Notes under the pieces: generated by a model
Told to the model about the DNA's origin: nothing
Seen by the model: only the letters and a program-made list of their open reading frames with translations
Database searches by the model: none
Position numbers and translations under genes: made by a program
Shown: positions 7,448-13,600 of the stretch, piece by piece
Layout of the letters: the number at the start of each line of letters is the position of its first letter
Position numbering within the stretch: the first letter of the stretch is position 1
Assembly (NCBI GenBank): GCA_016297695.1
Contig: JAEDGC010000032.1
Coordinates: 1-20,306, forward strand
Reading direction: 5' to 3'
Source: Bacilli bacterium
GTDB taxonomy: Bacteria; Bacillota_I; Bacilli_A; RF39; UBA660
DNA length: 20,306 nucleotides

Positions 7448-7581
7448 ATACATTTACAACCGAGATCATTTATTGCTCGCACCACTCGGAAGCGATTAAC
7501 ATTTCACGACTAGGATCATTTATTGCTCGCACCACCTAGAAGCGATTAACATTTACATATTAATGCATCTTTTTCAAATGC
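7448..7581 (-). ncRNA. Type III antitoxin RNA precursor
   Basis: A non-coding RNA expected from about 7581 to the hairpin at 7447, driven by a strong promoter at 7588-7616. It begins with a small hairpin (TGCAT at 7578-7582 with ATGCA at 7564-7568), then carries two 50-base repeat units. Each unit can form an H-type pseudoknot: a 5-bp stem (7460-7464 with 7485-7489; 7510-7514 with 7535-7539) whose loop holds GCGA complementary to a flanking UCGC (7477-7480 with 7492-7495, and 50 bases on). In known systems the toxin cuts the precursor into single-repeat RNAs that wrap around and inhibit it. The exact processing site cannot be read from sequence. Confidence 0.82.
7453..7554 (-). repeat. Two 50-bp tandem repeats of the antitoxin RNA
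   Basis: Period exactly 50 bp, two units. Over the core (7460-7504 against 7510-7554) the units differ at only six bases, and these form three base pairs of one stem: C7461-G7488, G7462-C7487 and A7463-T7486 become T-A, A-T and G-C. The remaining differences are in the linker. Perfect compensation shows the stem is selected as RNA structure. Confidence 0.9.
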
Positions 7582-7587
7582 AATAAT

Positions 7588-7616
7588 AATATACTATATA
7601 TTATTTTAAAAGTCAA
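7588..7616 (-). promoter_or_regulatory. Promoter of the type III toxin-antitoxin operon
   Basis: On the minus strand TTGACT (7611-7616), a 17-base spacer and TATATT (7588-7593). Transcription would start near 7581, about 30 bases before the first repeat. The strength fits the need for abundant antitoxin RNA. Confidence 0.75.
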
Positions 7617-7748
7617 TCTTTTGACATAATATCGGCAAATTTTCATTTACATTAATAGTATATGAAGTTAATAATTTTTTAAACTTATATTAGTTATTTT
7701 TAATTATAATAGATTAATTATTATTCCAATTAACTCATCAAATCATAG

Positions 7749-7869
7749 GTAATTGAGGCATTAGAAAAAACAAAAAAATTATAAATTTAGAAAAAGATGA
7801 TGTACAGGATAATTTTCTAATACAGGTATTAAAAAAAACAACTAATTTAATGAAAATAAAAGTAATTTA
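7749..7869 (+). pseudogene. pyk: Degenerate second copy of the pyk 3' end
   Basis: A remnant of the last 45 or so codons of pyruvate kinase, aligned to 6667-6801. It has point changes, a loss of about nine bases in the stretch matching the T-G-G-F-P loop, other small indels, and several in-frame stops, so it encodes nothing. Its final 60 bases and the following terminator (7870-7893) remain nearly identical to the intact copy. It lies about 1.07 kb downstream, beyond the toxin-antitoxin module, and looks like a displaced or duplicated gene end left by integration or tandem duplication. Confidence 0.85.
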
Positions 7870-7893
7870 AAAAAGCCTTAAATAAGGCTTTTT
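7870..7893 (+). terminator. Duplicated pyk terminator
   Basis: A 10-bp stem (7870-7879 with 7884-7893) with a four-base loop and T tract. The stem matches the pyk terminator at 6801-6824; the loop differs (AAAT for ATTT). It lies between the remnant and the ZIP transporter gene and insulates the latter. Confidence 0.82.
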
Positions 7894-7937
7894 ATCATAT
7901 ATAATTGTCTTATTAAATATAATTTAATGGTGATATT

Positions 7938-8675
7938 ATGCAGATATTAAATGCCTTAATAATTTCTACAATTGCAGGCTTATCCACTGTAATAGGGGGA
8001 TTAGTAATATTTTTAAAAATTAAAAATATAGATAAATTTATAACTTTTTGTCTATCATTTACGGCAGTAATAATGATTGGAATTTCTGTAGTTGAATTAT
8101 TTCCAAATTCCTTCTTTACATTGCTAAATAAGTATTCATTTATTAGTACTATATTGATTGTTAGTTTAATTTTTTTTATAGGAATAATAATCATTAAAAT
8201 TTTAAATAAGTTAATTAATAATACAGATAATTTATATAAAATTGGTATTTTAAATATGATTGTTCTTATATTACATAATTTTCCAGAAGGAATAAGTACA
8301 TTTATCACTTCATTTTATGATATAAACATAGGTATAAAAATAGCAGTAGCAATAATGTTTCATAATATTCCAGAAGGCATTGCCATTGCAGCTCCCATAT
8401 ATTGCTCAACTAAAAATAAATCTAAAGCTCTCTTAAAAACATTTTTATCTGGTATTTCAGAACCAATAGGTGCTATTTTTGCTTTTTTATTTCTAAAAAA
8501 CTATATAAGTGATTATCTAATTTCATTTTTACTAATTATTGTTTGTGCTATAATGATATCTTTAAGCCTTGAAAAGCTTATTCCTGAAGCAATGAGCCAT
8601 AATAGCAGAAAAAGCCTTAAATTAGGCTTAATAATGGGTATTATAGCACTATTTATAAGCTTATTTATATTATAA
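7938..8675 (+). CDS. zupT: ZIP family divalent metal transporter
   Basis: A polytopic inner-membrane importer for zinc and related divalent metals. The 245-residue protein has about eight hydrophobic segments. The two ZIP metal-site signatures are clear: H-N-F-P-E-G in one helix, and H-N-I-P-E-G-I-A-I-A followed by S-G-I-S-E-P-I-G-A. This is the ZupT-like GufA/ZIP branch. There is a candidate TATAAT at 7918-7923 and a GGTGAT ribosome binding site before the ATG. The stop codon abuts the AAGGAGG of the next gene, so it leads an operon with the amidotransferase and methyltransferase. The exact metal is not deducible. Confidence 0.88.
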   Translation: MQILNALIISTIAGLSTVIGGLVIFLKIKNIDKFITFCLSFTAVIMIGISVVELFPNSFFTLLNKYSFISTILIVSLIFFIGIIIIKILNKLINNTDNLYKIGILNMIVLILHNFPEGISTFITSFYDINIGIKIAVAIMFHNIPEGIAIAAPIYCSTKNKSKALLKTFLSGISEPIGAIFAFLFLKNYISDYLISFLLIIVCAIMISLSLEKLIPEAMSHNSRKSLKLGLIMGIIALFISLFIL

Positions 8676-8684
8676 GGAGGATTT

Positions 8685-9296
8685 GTGAAAAAAATTGCTA
8701 TATTATTAAGAGATAATTTAAGTATTTCAGATAAGAAAATTTTATCTGTAAATAAAGACTTAATGATATTTTTGGATAAATATCAAGTAATTCCAATTTA
8801 TTTTTATCTAACTGATTATAATTTTTTAAAAATAAAAGAAATTATTGATAATTGTGATGGTGTAATACTTCCTGGTGGAGATCAATTTAATAAAAATGTC
8901 GATAGATTATTAAAATATTTATATATAAAAAATAAACCCACATTAGGAATATGTCTTGGAATGCAAGAAATGGCTTTGTTATTTGATGGTAAAATTTCTA
9001 GATTAAATACGAATAATCATTTATCAAATAAAGAATATAGTCATGAAGTAATAATTGATGAATCAAGTATTTTATATAAAATTTTAAATAAAAAAAGAAT
9101 AACTGTAAATTCTAGACACAAAGACTATATAACTTATACCAAAGCAAGTAGGATAGCATATAGTAAAGATTATATAATTGAGGCAATATCCATACCAACT
9201 AAAAAATTTTTTTTAGGATTACAATGGCATCCTGAGTCATTATATTTTGATGTAAATAGTAACAAAATATTTGAGTATTTTATTAAAATATTATGA
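8685..9296 (+). CDS. Class I glutamine amidotransferase-like gamma-glutamyl hydrolase (peptidase C26)
   Basis: A 203-residue cytosolic hydrolase of the C26/PuuD-like glutamine amidotransferase fold. The nucleophile elbow G-I-C-L-G-M-Q (C90), an L-P-G-G-D segment (62-66), the family's V-N-S-R-H motif (141-145) and the catalytic H182-E184 in W-H-P-E-S are all present, so it should be active. Family members cleave gamma-glutamyl amide bonds such as gamma-glutamyl-GABA; the substrate here is unknown. It starts with GTG at 8685, four bases after AAGGAGG that overlaps the zupT stop, so it is translated from the zupT message. It is somewhat shorter than the usual 240-250 residues. Confidence 0.8.
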   Translation: MKKIAILLRDNLSISDKKILSVNKDLMIFLDKYQVIPIYFYLTDYNFLKIKEIIDNCDGVILPGGDQFNKNVDRLLKYLYIKNKPTLGICLGMQEMALLFDGKISRLNTNNHLSNKEYSHEVIIDESSILYKILNKKRITVNSRHKDYITYTKASRIAYSKDYIIEAISIPTKKFFLGLQWHPESLYFDVNSNKIFEYFIKIL

Positions 9297-9319
9297 TATG
9301 ATAATAATAGGTGATTAAA

Positions 9320-10060
9320 GTGAGTCAAAATAAATATGATGATAGCAAATTTTTTGATGAATATTTAAAATTAAGAAAAGAAATAGATAATTCTAATATA
9401 AATGAAGAACTACCAGCTTTATTTTCTTTAATTGACCAAGATTTAACTGGTAAAACTGTTTTAGATTTAGGATGTGGTTATGGGGAAAATTCTAATTTTT
9501 TATTAAAAAGGAATGCTAGTAGAGTAGTAGGGGTAGATATTTCACATAATATGATTAATCTTGCAAATAAATTTAATAAGAATGATAAAGTAGATTATTT
9601 ATGTATAGATATGATTGATATTGATAAAATAAATATAAAATTTGATTTAATTATTTCTTCCTTAGCAATTCATTATGTAAAAGATTATGATCTTTTAATC
9701 AAAAAAATATATAATTTATTAAAAGATAACGGAAAGTTTATTTTTTCATTAGAACATCCAATAACTTTAGCACCAAAAGAAGGTAAAAAATGGTTATATG
9801 ATGCAGATGGAAATCCTACTGGATATGTATTATCTAATTATCAAGAACCAGGAGAAAGAAATATTTTTTGGCTTACTGATAATGTTATTAAATATCATAG
9901 AACGTTTTCACAAATAATAAATGGTTTAATAGAAAATAATTTTATTATCAATAAAGTTTTAGAACCTAAACCAGTAAATCCATATTTAGATAAAAAAAGG
10001 AATATTGAGTGTATTCATAAACCATATTTCTTAATTATAAAAGCAGATAAAAAATATTAG
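9320..10060 (+). CDS. Class I SAM-dependent methyltransferase
   Basis: A 246-residue soluble methyltransferase. The SAM-binding motif I is L-D-L-G-C-G-Y-G-E, followed by V-V-G-V-D-I-S (motif II acidic residue) and F-D-L-I-I-S-S-L-A-I-H-Y (motif IV region). The C-terminal part with E-H-P, N-Y and K-Y-H-R-T motifs is typical of small-molecule methyltransferases of the UbiE/Methyltransf_11 group. The substrate is unknown. A GTG at 9311 is in frame, but AGGTGA (9309-9314) lies five bases before the GTG at 9320, which I take as the start. It is the last gene of the zupT operon. Confidence 0.82.
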   Translation: MSQNKYDDSKFFDEYLKLRKEIDNSNINEELPALFSLIDQDLTGKTVLDLGCGYGENSNFLLKRNASRVVGVDISHNMINLANKFNKNDKVDYLCIDMIDIDKINIKFDLIISSLAIHYVKDYDLLIKKIYNLLKDNGKFIFSLEHPITLAPKEGKKWLYDADGNPTGYVLSNYQEPGERNIFWLTDNVIKYHRTFSQIINGLIENNFIINKVLEPKPVNPYLDKKRNIECIHKPYFLIIKADKKY

Positions 10061-10184
10061 TTTACATAATATATATTATATGAAGTTTAATATTGCTGCT
10101 ATTTATTTTATATATTGAAATATTTTATTCTAATTTGTAATTGATTATTATATTATTATTTAATGTTATTATACTTGTTTTTAT

Positions 10185-10228
10185 AAAACTAATTATAATT
10201 AAAATATCATATTAAAATTAGTTTTTTT
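10185..10228 (+). terminator. Terminator of the zupT operon
   Basis: A 10-bp stem (10185-10194 with 10216-10225), a 21-base A+T loop and a T7 run. It is AT-only apart from one C-G pair, so of moderate strength. Confidence 0.55.
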
Positions 10229-10361
10229 AATTAAATTTATTTTTAATTTTATAAATTATAATTATTTAAATTTACTCATTTATATTATATATAATAAAAT
10301 AACATAATTTAAATCGAGATGGATAATTACCCATCTTTTTGAATTTCGATTGCTTAGAATT

Positions 10362-10397
10362 AACCCCCTATTTTTATTAAATTAATAATAGGGGGTT
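10362..10397. other. C5/G5 intergenic hairpin
   Basis: A perfect 11-bp inverted repeat (10362-10372 with 10387-10397) with a 14-base loop. It holds the only C5 and G5 runs in this region. It lacks a clear T tract on either strand, so it may be a weak terminator or a structural element. Confidence 0.5.
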
Positions 10398-10590
10398 TAT
10401 CTTAAAAAAATTAAAAAAGATTTTAAATCGAATAATGATATATACGTTTAAATACAATTTCGATTCATTTCACAGAAGTGTCTTAAAACATAATTATGTT
10501 AATCTACTATAAGTTAATGAATAATAGATAACATAATTGAGATAATTAAATTAACTAACTCTCTTTTGGTGTAAAATACAAATAGGGGGT

Positions 10591-11412
10591 TTATTTTTTA
10601 TAAAAATTACAGTTTTTACATAATTCTTCAGTTTTAATATTATTTTTTAAATTAGTTTTTATGTATTTGAATTTATCAGAATTAATTATTTCTTTTAATG
10701 GTATATTATTCAAGTTTCCAAAATTAATATCGCCATTAGAGTCTAAACAACATGCAACAACATCTAAATTAGATAAAATTCCAATATGATCTCTTAATGC
10801 AAGACAAGTTCCTATATTTTCAGACTCTTCCCCTTCTCTTTTAGTTTTTATTTTAGGCCAAATAAATTCTTTTTTTATCGAAATATAAACATTATTATCT
10901 AATTGAAAATTACCGTTTTGATTAATAATTATTTTTTTATTATATTTATTTTCTAATTCATCAATAAACTTATTATAATATTTAGAATTAAGCCATAATC
11001 TATAATTAATAATAGTTTTATTTTTTTGCAATCTATCTGTAGCATTGAATATATTTTTTATATAATTATCAAAAGATACCTTATATTTTTCATCATAAGA
11101 ATGAAGAGAAATATTTATTTGTCTTATATTTTTATTATTCTCTACTCTATTTATTAAAAAACCATTAGTTGTTATATTTACATTAATATTATTTATGGTT
11201 GTCATGTCAATAATTTCATTAATTTTTGGATGTAAAAGTGGTTCACCCATCAAATGTAAATAGACATACTTTGTAAATGGTTTAATATTATTTAAAACAG
11301 TATTATACTCATCTATACTCATAAATCTTTTTTCTCTTGTATTTTTTATACAAAAATTACAATTTAAATTACAATTATTAGTTATCTCAATATATATTTT
11401 TTTAAAAGTCAT
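10591..11412 (-). CDS. Radical SAM protein with SPASM-like C-terminal cluster domain
   Basis: A 273-residue radical SAM enzyme. The N-terminal C-N-L-N-C-N-F-C (C14, C18, C21) binds the 4Fe-4S cluster that cleaves SAM, followed by M-G-E-P-L-L-H-P and N-I-T-T-N-G, typical of the TIM-barrel core. The C-terminal part has further cysteines (C-L-A-L-R-D, V-V-A-C-C-L-D, C-K-N-C) in a SPASM/twitch-like arrangement that binds one or two more clusters. Such proteins often modify peptides, or anaerobically activate other enzymes. No precursor peptide is evident nearby, so the substrate is unknown. The frame is open to 11442, but that lies upstream of the predicted transcription start; GTGAT (11417-11421) precedes the ATG at 11412. 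An ATG at 11418 is an alternative. Confidence 0.82.
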   Translation of the reverse strand: MTFKKIYIEITNNCNLNCNFCIKNTREKRFMSIDEYNTVLNNIKPFTKYVYLHLMGEPLLHPKINEIIDMTTINNINVNITTNGFLINRVENNKNIRQINISLHSYDEKYKVSFDNYIKNIFNATDRLQKNKTIINYRLWLNSKYYNKFIDELENKYNKKIIINQNGNFQLDNNVYISIKKEFIWPKIKTKREGEESENIGTCLALRDHIGILSNLDVVACCLDSNGDINFGNLNNIPLKEIINSDKFKYIKTNLKNNIKTEELCKNCNFYKK

Positions 11413-11427
11413 ATTCATCACGTTAAT

Positions 11428-11456
11428 AATATACCAAAACAAAATAAAAAGCGCAA
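11428..11456 (-). promoter_or_regulatory. Promoter of the radical SAM gene
   Basis: On the minus strand TTGCGC (11451-11456), a 17-base spacer and TATATT (11428-11433) preceded by TGG (extended -10). The -35 is built from the distal arm of the upstream gene's terminator. The predicted transcript begins near 11421, leaving a leader of only about nine bases. Confidence 0.5.
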
Positions 11457-11473
11457 TATTGTTATTATTGCAC
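11446..11473 (-). terminator. Second terminator of the HTH gene
   Basis: On the minus strand an 8-bp stem (11466-11473 with 11451-11458, one G-U pair), a seven-base loop and a T5 tract. The G-U pair works only for the minus-strand RNA, which fixes the direction. Confidence 0.7.
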
Positions 11474-11477
11474 TAAA

Positions 11478-11496
11478 AAACTAGCAACGCTAGTTT
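11478..11496 (-). terminator. First terminator of the HTH gene
   Basis: A perfect 8-bp stem (11478-11485 with 11489-11496) with a three-base loop. It overlaps the HTH gene stop (11495-11497) and is followed by T on the minus strand. It is backed up by the hairpin just downstream. Confidence 0.7.
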
Positions 11497-12271
11497 AAAC
11501 TTTTCTTGATTCAATTTCAGCCATTTTTTCAAGTACTTCAGCAGCATTTTCTTCTTTGATTTCAGTATATCCTAATTCTTTTAATGCTTGAATTTTAACA
11601 GTATTTAATTGTTGTGTACGAGAAATTTTTTCTTCATTTTTTTGTTGGATTTCCATAACAAATCTCTTATGTGATTCAGCAAGTCTACTACGAGATGCTC
11701 CACCATTATTATATACAGTTAAAGCAGTATATAAAATTCCTTCAAAAATAAATTGTTTGTCAGCTTCAAATTTATAATCTTCTGGATCAGTAAATCCAGT
11801 AGTTTTAGACATATATCCAAGAATATATTTAATTTCTGGTACATTGTCTAAGGATTGTAACATTTGATATAAATAAGTAATAGCATAAAAATTTTGTTCT
11901 TTATTTACATCATCTGTTAGTTTTTCTTTTAAAAGATATGTAATATCAGATACAAGTTGTTGTTCTTGCTTATTCATACCATTTAAATCAAAGAAACTAT
12001 TCAAATGATTTTGATTTTTAAAAGATTGATTTAATCTATTTTCTACTGACATTAAATATTCAGTTGTAACCTTAATTTTTTCTAAAGTTGCTTCACTTCC
12101 GTCATCAATATCTAATAATTTGAATAAAAGCAATTTCTTTTCTTTTGGCCATTTGTTTATATCATCTAATTCAAGATAATTATATACCATTTGTCTTGAT
12201 ACACCTAAATACTTCGCTAAATTAACTTTGGAAATTCCAAGTTCTTGTAATAATTCATTTAATTTATTCAT
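11495..12271 (-). CDS. Helix-turn-helix transcriptional regulator (XRE-like N-terminal domain)
   Basis: A 258-residue regulator. Residues about 1-55 form an XRE-like helix-turn-helix, with the recognition unit S-K-V-N-L-A-K-Y-L-G-V-S-R-Q-M-V-Y-N-Y-L. The remainder is predicted helical, has no transmembrane segment and matches no ligand-binding domain I recognise; it may serve oligomerisation. The frame extends upstream to a TTG at 12310, but AAGGAGAG seven bases before the ATG at 12271 sets the start there. It has its own consensus promoter with a palindrome over the -35 box, suggesting autorepression, and two tandem terminators. It is therefore a self-contained regulatory gene between mnmA and the radical SAM gene; targets are unknown. 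Confidence 0.8.
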   Translation of the reverse strand: MNKLNELLQELGISKVNLAKYLGVSRQMVYNYLELDDINKWPKEKKLLLFKLLDIDDGSEATLEKIKVTTEYLMSVENRLNQSFKNQNHLNSFFDLNGMNKQEQQLVSDITYLLKEKLTDDVNKEQNFYAITYLYQMLQSLDNVPEIKYILGYMSKTTGFTDPEDYKFEADKQFIFEGILYTALTVYNNGGASRSRLAESHKRFVMEIQQKNEEKISRTQQLNTVKIQALKELGYTEIKEENAAEVLEKMAEIESRKV

Positions 12272-12327
12272 TAAATTACTCTCCTTTTCACAAAAAGAAT
12301 AAAAAAGCAATATTCTTTACATAAATA

Positions 12328-12360
12328 ATTATACCATTATACACTTTAATGTCAAGTGTA
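12328..12360 (-). promoter_or_regulatory. Promoter and likely operator of the HTH gene
   Basis: On the minus strand a perfect TTGACA (12350-12355), a 16-base spacer and a perfect TATAAT (12328-12333) with TGG before it. A 7-7-7 inverted repeat, TACACTT at 12340-12346 and AAGTGTA at 12354-12360, overlaps the -35 and spacer, where a bound HTH dimer would block RNA polymerase. Confidence 0.7.
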
Positions 12361-12375
12361 AACATATGTAAAATT

Positions 12376-13485
12376 TTACAAATACCATAATTTTTTGTTG
12401 TCTTTTCTTACTTCATTAATAATTCCGCTACCTATACACTCTTCTCCTAAATATAAAACACATGCTTGTCCAGGAGTAACAGATTTAGCAAGTCCAGGAT
12501 ATTTAACTAAAATTTCATCATCACTAATATATTCTAAATTTACTGGATGATCTTCTCCTCTATATCTAAATTTAGCTGTACAAAAAGTTGGATGCTTACT
12601 ACTAATAAAATTTATATTATTTATTATACATGAGTCTGAATATAAATATGAATCATCATCATTAAAACAAACGTATAAAATATTATTTTTAGTGTCTTTA
12701 CCACATACATAATGTTTCTCGCTATCACCAGATAATCCAACATTTTTTCTTTGACCAATTGTATAATTCATTAATCCTGTATGTCTGCCAATTACTTCAT
12801 TAGTTTTAACATTAACTATATCTCCAGGATTTGGCTTTAAATAGTTATGTAAAAATTTTTGATAATTTCTTTCTCCTATAAAACAAATTCCAGTACTATC
12901 TTTTTTATTAGCAACATTAAGACCAATATCTGTTGCAATTTTTCTAACTTCTGGTTTTGTTAATTCTCCTATAGGGAATAAAACATCTTTTAGTTGCTGT
13001 GTACTAACTTGAGCCAAAAAATAAGATTGATCTTTATTATTGTCTAATCCACGCAATAATTTTGCACCCTTAGTTCTAGCATAATGCCCCGTAGCTATGT
13101 ACTTAGCGCCAAGTTTTTTTGCCGCATCTTTAAATTTATCAAACTTAATATATTTATTGCAAAGTAAATCAGGATTTGGTGTTCTTCCTTTATTTAATTC
13201 ATCTAAAAAATAGGTAAATACATAATCCCAATACTCTTTAATAAAATCAACTCTATGAAGTTTTATACCAAGAATTTCACATGTTTTTAAAGCATCATTG
13301 TAATCTTCTTCTTGAGGACATATATTGTTATTTAAATTAGGATTACCATCAATATCATTATTTATCATGCTATCCCAATTACGCATAAATAAACCTTCTA
13401 CATCATATCCTTGCTTTATTAATAAGTAAGCAGCAACTGCACTATCTACTCCACCAGATATTCCAACTATTACTTTTTCCTTCAT
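12376..13485 (-). CDS. mnmA: tRNA-specific 2-thiouridylase MnmA
   Basis: Installs the 2-thio group on wobble uridine 34 of Lys, Glu and Gln tRNAs, using ATP and sulfur relayed from a cysteine desulfurase. The 369-residue length is normal. The PP-loop S-G-G-V-D-S (10-15) starts the adenylation domain, with GLFMRNWD nearby. The catalytic cysteines are C109 (N-P-D-L-L-C-N) and C201 (S-T-G-I-C-F-I-G). The T-G-H-Y-A-R and D-Q-S-Y-F-L motifs and a C-terminal beta-barrel with G-Q-A-C-V-L-Y complete the family pattern. There is a TATAAT at 13508-13513 just upstream, and the next gene upstream ends with its own terminator. The stop lies 15 bases before the HTH promoter's -35 side. With tcdA it is the second tRNA modification gene in the window. 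Confidence 0.95.
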   Translation of the reverse strand: MKEKVIVGISGGVDSAVAAYLLIKQGYDVEGLFMRNWDSMINNDIDGNPNLNNNICPQEEDYNDALKTCEILGIKLHRVDFIKEYWDYVFTYFLDELNKGRTPNPDLLCNKYIKFDKFKDAAKKLGAKYIATGHYARTKGAKLLRGLDNNKDQSYFLAQVSTQQLKDVLFPIGELTKPEVRKIATDIGLNVANKKDSTGICFIGERNYQKFLHNYLKPNPGDIVNVKTNEVIGRHTGLMNYTIGQRKNVGLSGDSEKHYVCGKDTKNNILYVCFNDDDSYLYSDSCIINNINFISSKHPTFCTAKFRYRGEDHPVNLEYISDDEILVKYPGLAKSVTPGQACVLYLGEECIGSGIINEVRKDNKKLWYL

Positions 13486-13526
13486 AAAATCATTCCTAAC
13501 TAAAAGTATTATAACTTAATTAAATC

Positions 13527-13550
13527 AAAAAAAAAAGATTAAAAATCTTT
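13527..13550 (-). terminator. Terminator of the HExxH-protein operon
   Basis: A 7-bp stem (13544-13550 with 13534-13540), a three-base loop and seven further T on the minus strand. It sits about 50 bases after the stop at 13601. Confidence 0.7.
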
Positions 13551-13600
13551 ATATAATTTTCATACTTTAAAAAAATATTTTTTTACTTTTCTTAACTAAA

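Larger units (their letters stand above)
10061..10590. other. Gene-free AT-rich intergenic region with several hairpins
   Basis: No convincing open reading frame on either strand. It holds a likely terminator for the methyltransferase operon (10185-10228). It also holds a small hairpin (10317-10322 with 10331-10336, then T5) inside an outer AATCGA/TCGATT pair, a C5/G5 hairpin (10362-10397), and a second AATCGAA/TTCGATT pair (10426-10432 with 10459-10465). A long imperfect inverted repeat spans 10492-10538. The 14-base AATAGGGGGTTTAT occurs twice (10387-10400 and 10581-10594), the second at the end of the radical SAM gene. This could be a decayed mobile remnant or an untranslated RNA; I cannot decide. 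Confidence 0.55.

Noticed and set aside
7453..7554. Possible CRISPR mini-array (two repeats in tandem)
   Set aside because: The units are directly contiguous with no unique spacer, differ only by compensated stem changes, and precede a type III toxin; no cas genes are present.
8612..8629. AAGCCT...AGGCTT hairpin resembling the pyk terminator
   Set aside because: It lies inside the zupT coding sequence with no T tract, so it is probably a coincidence of the S-L-K-L-G-L codons.
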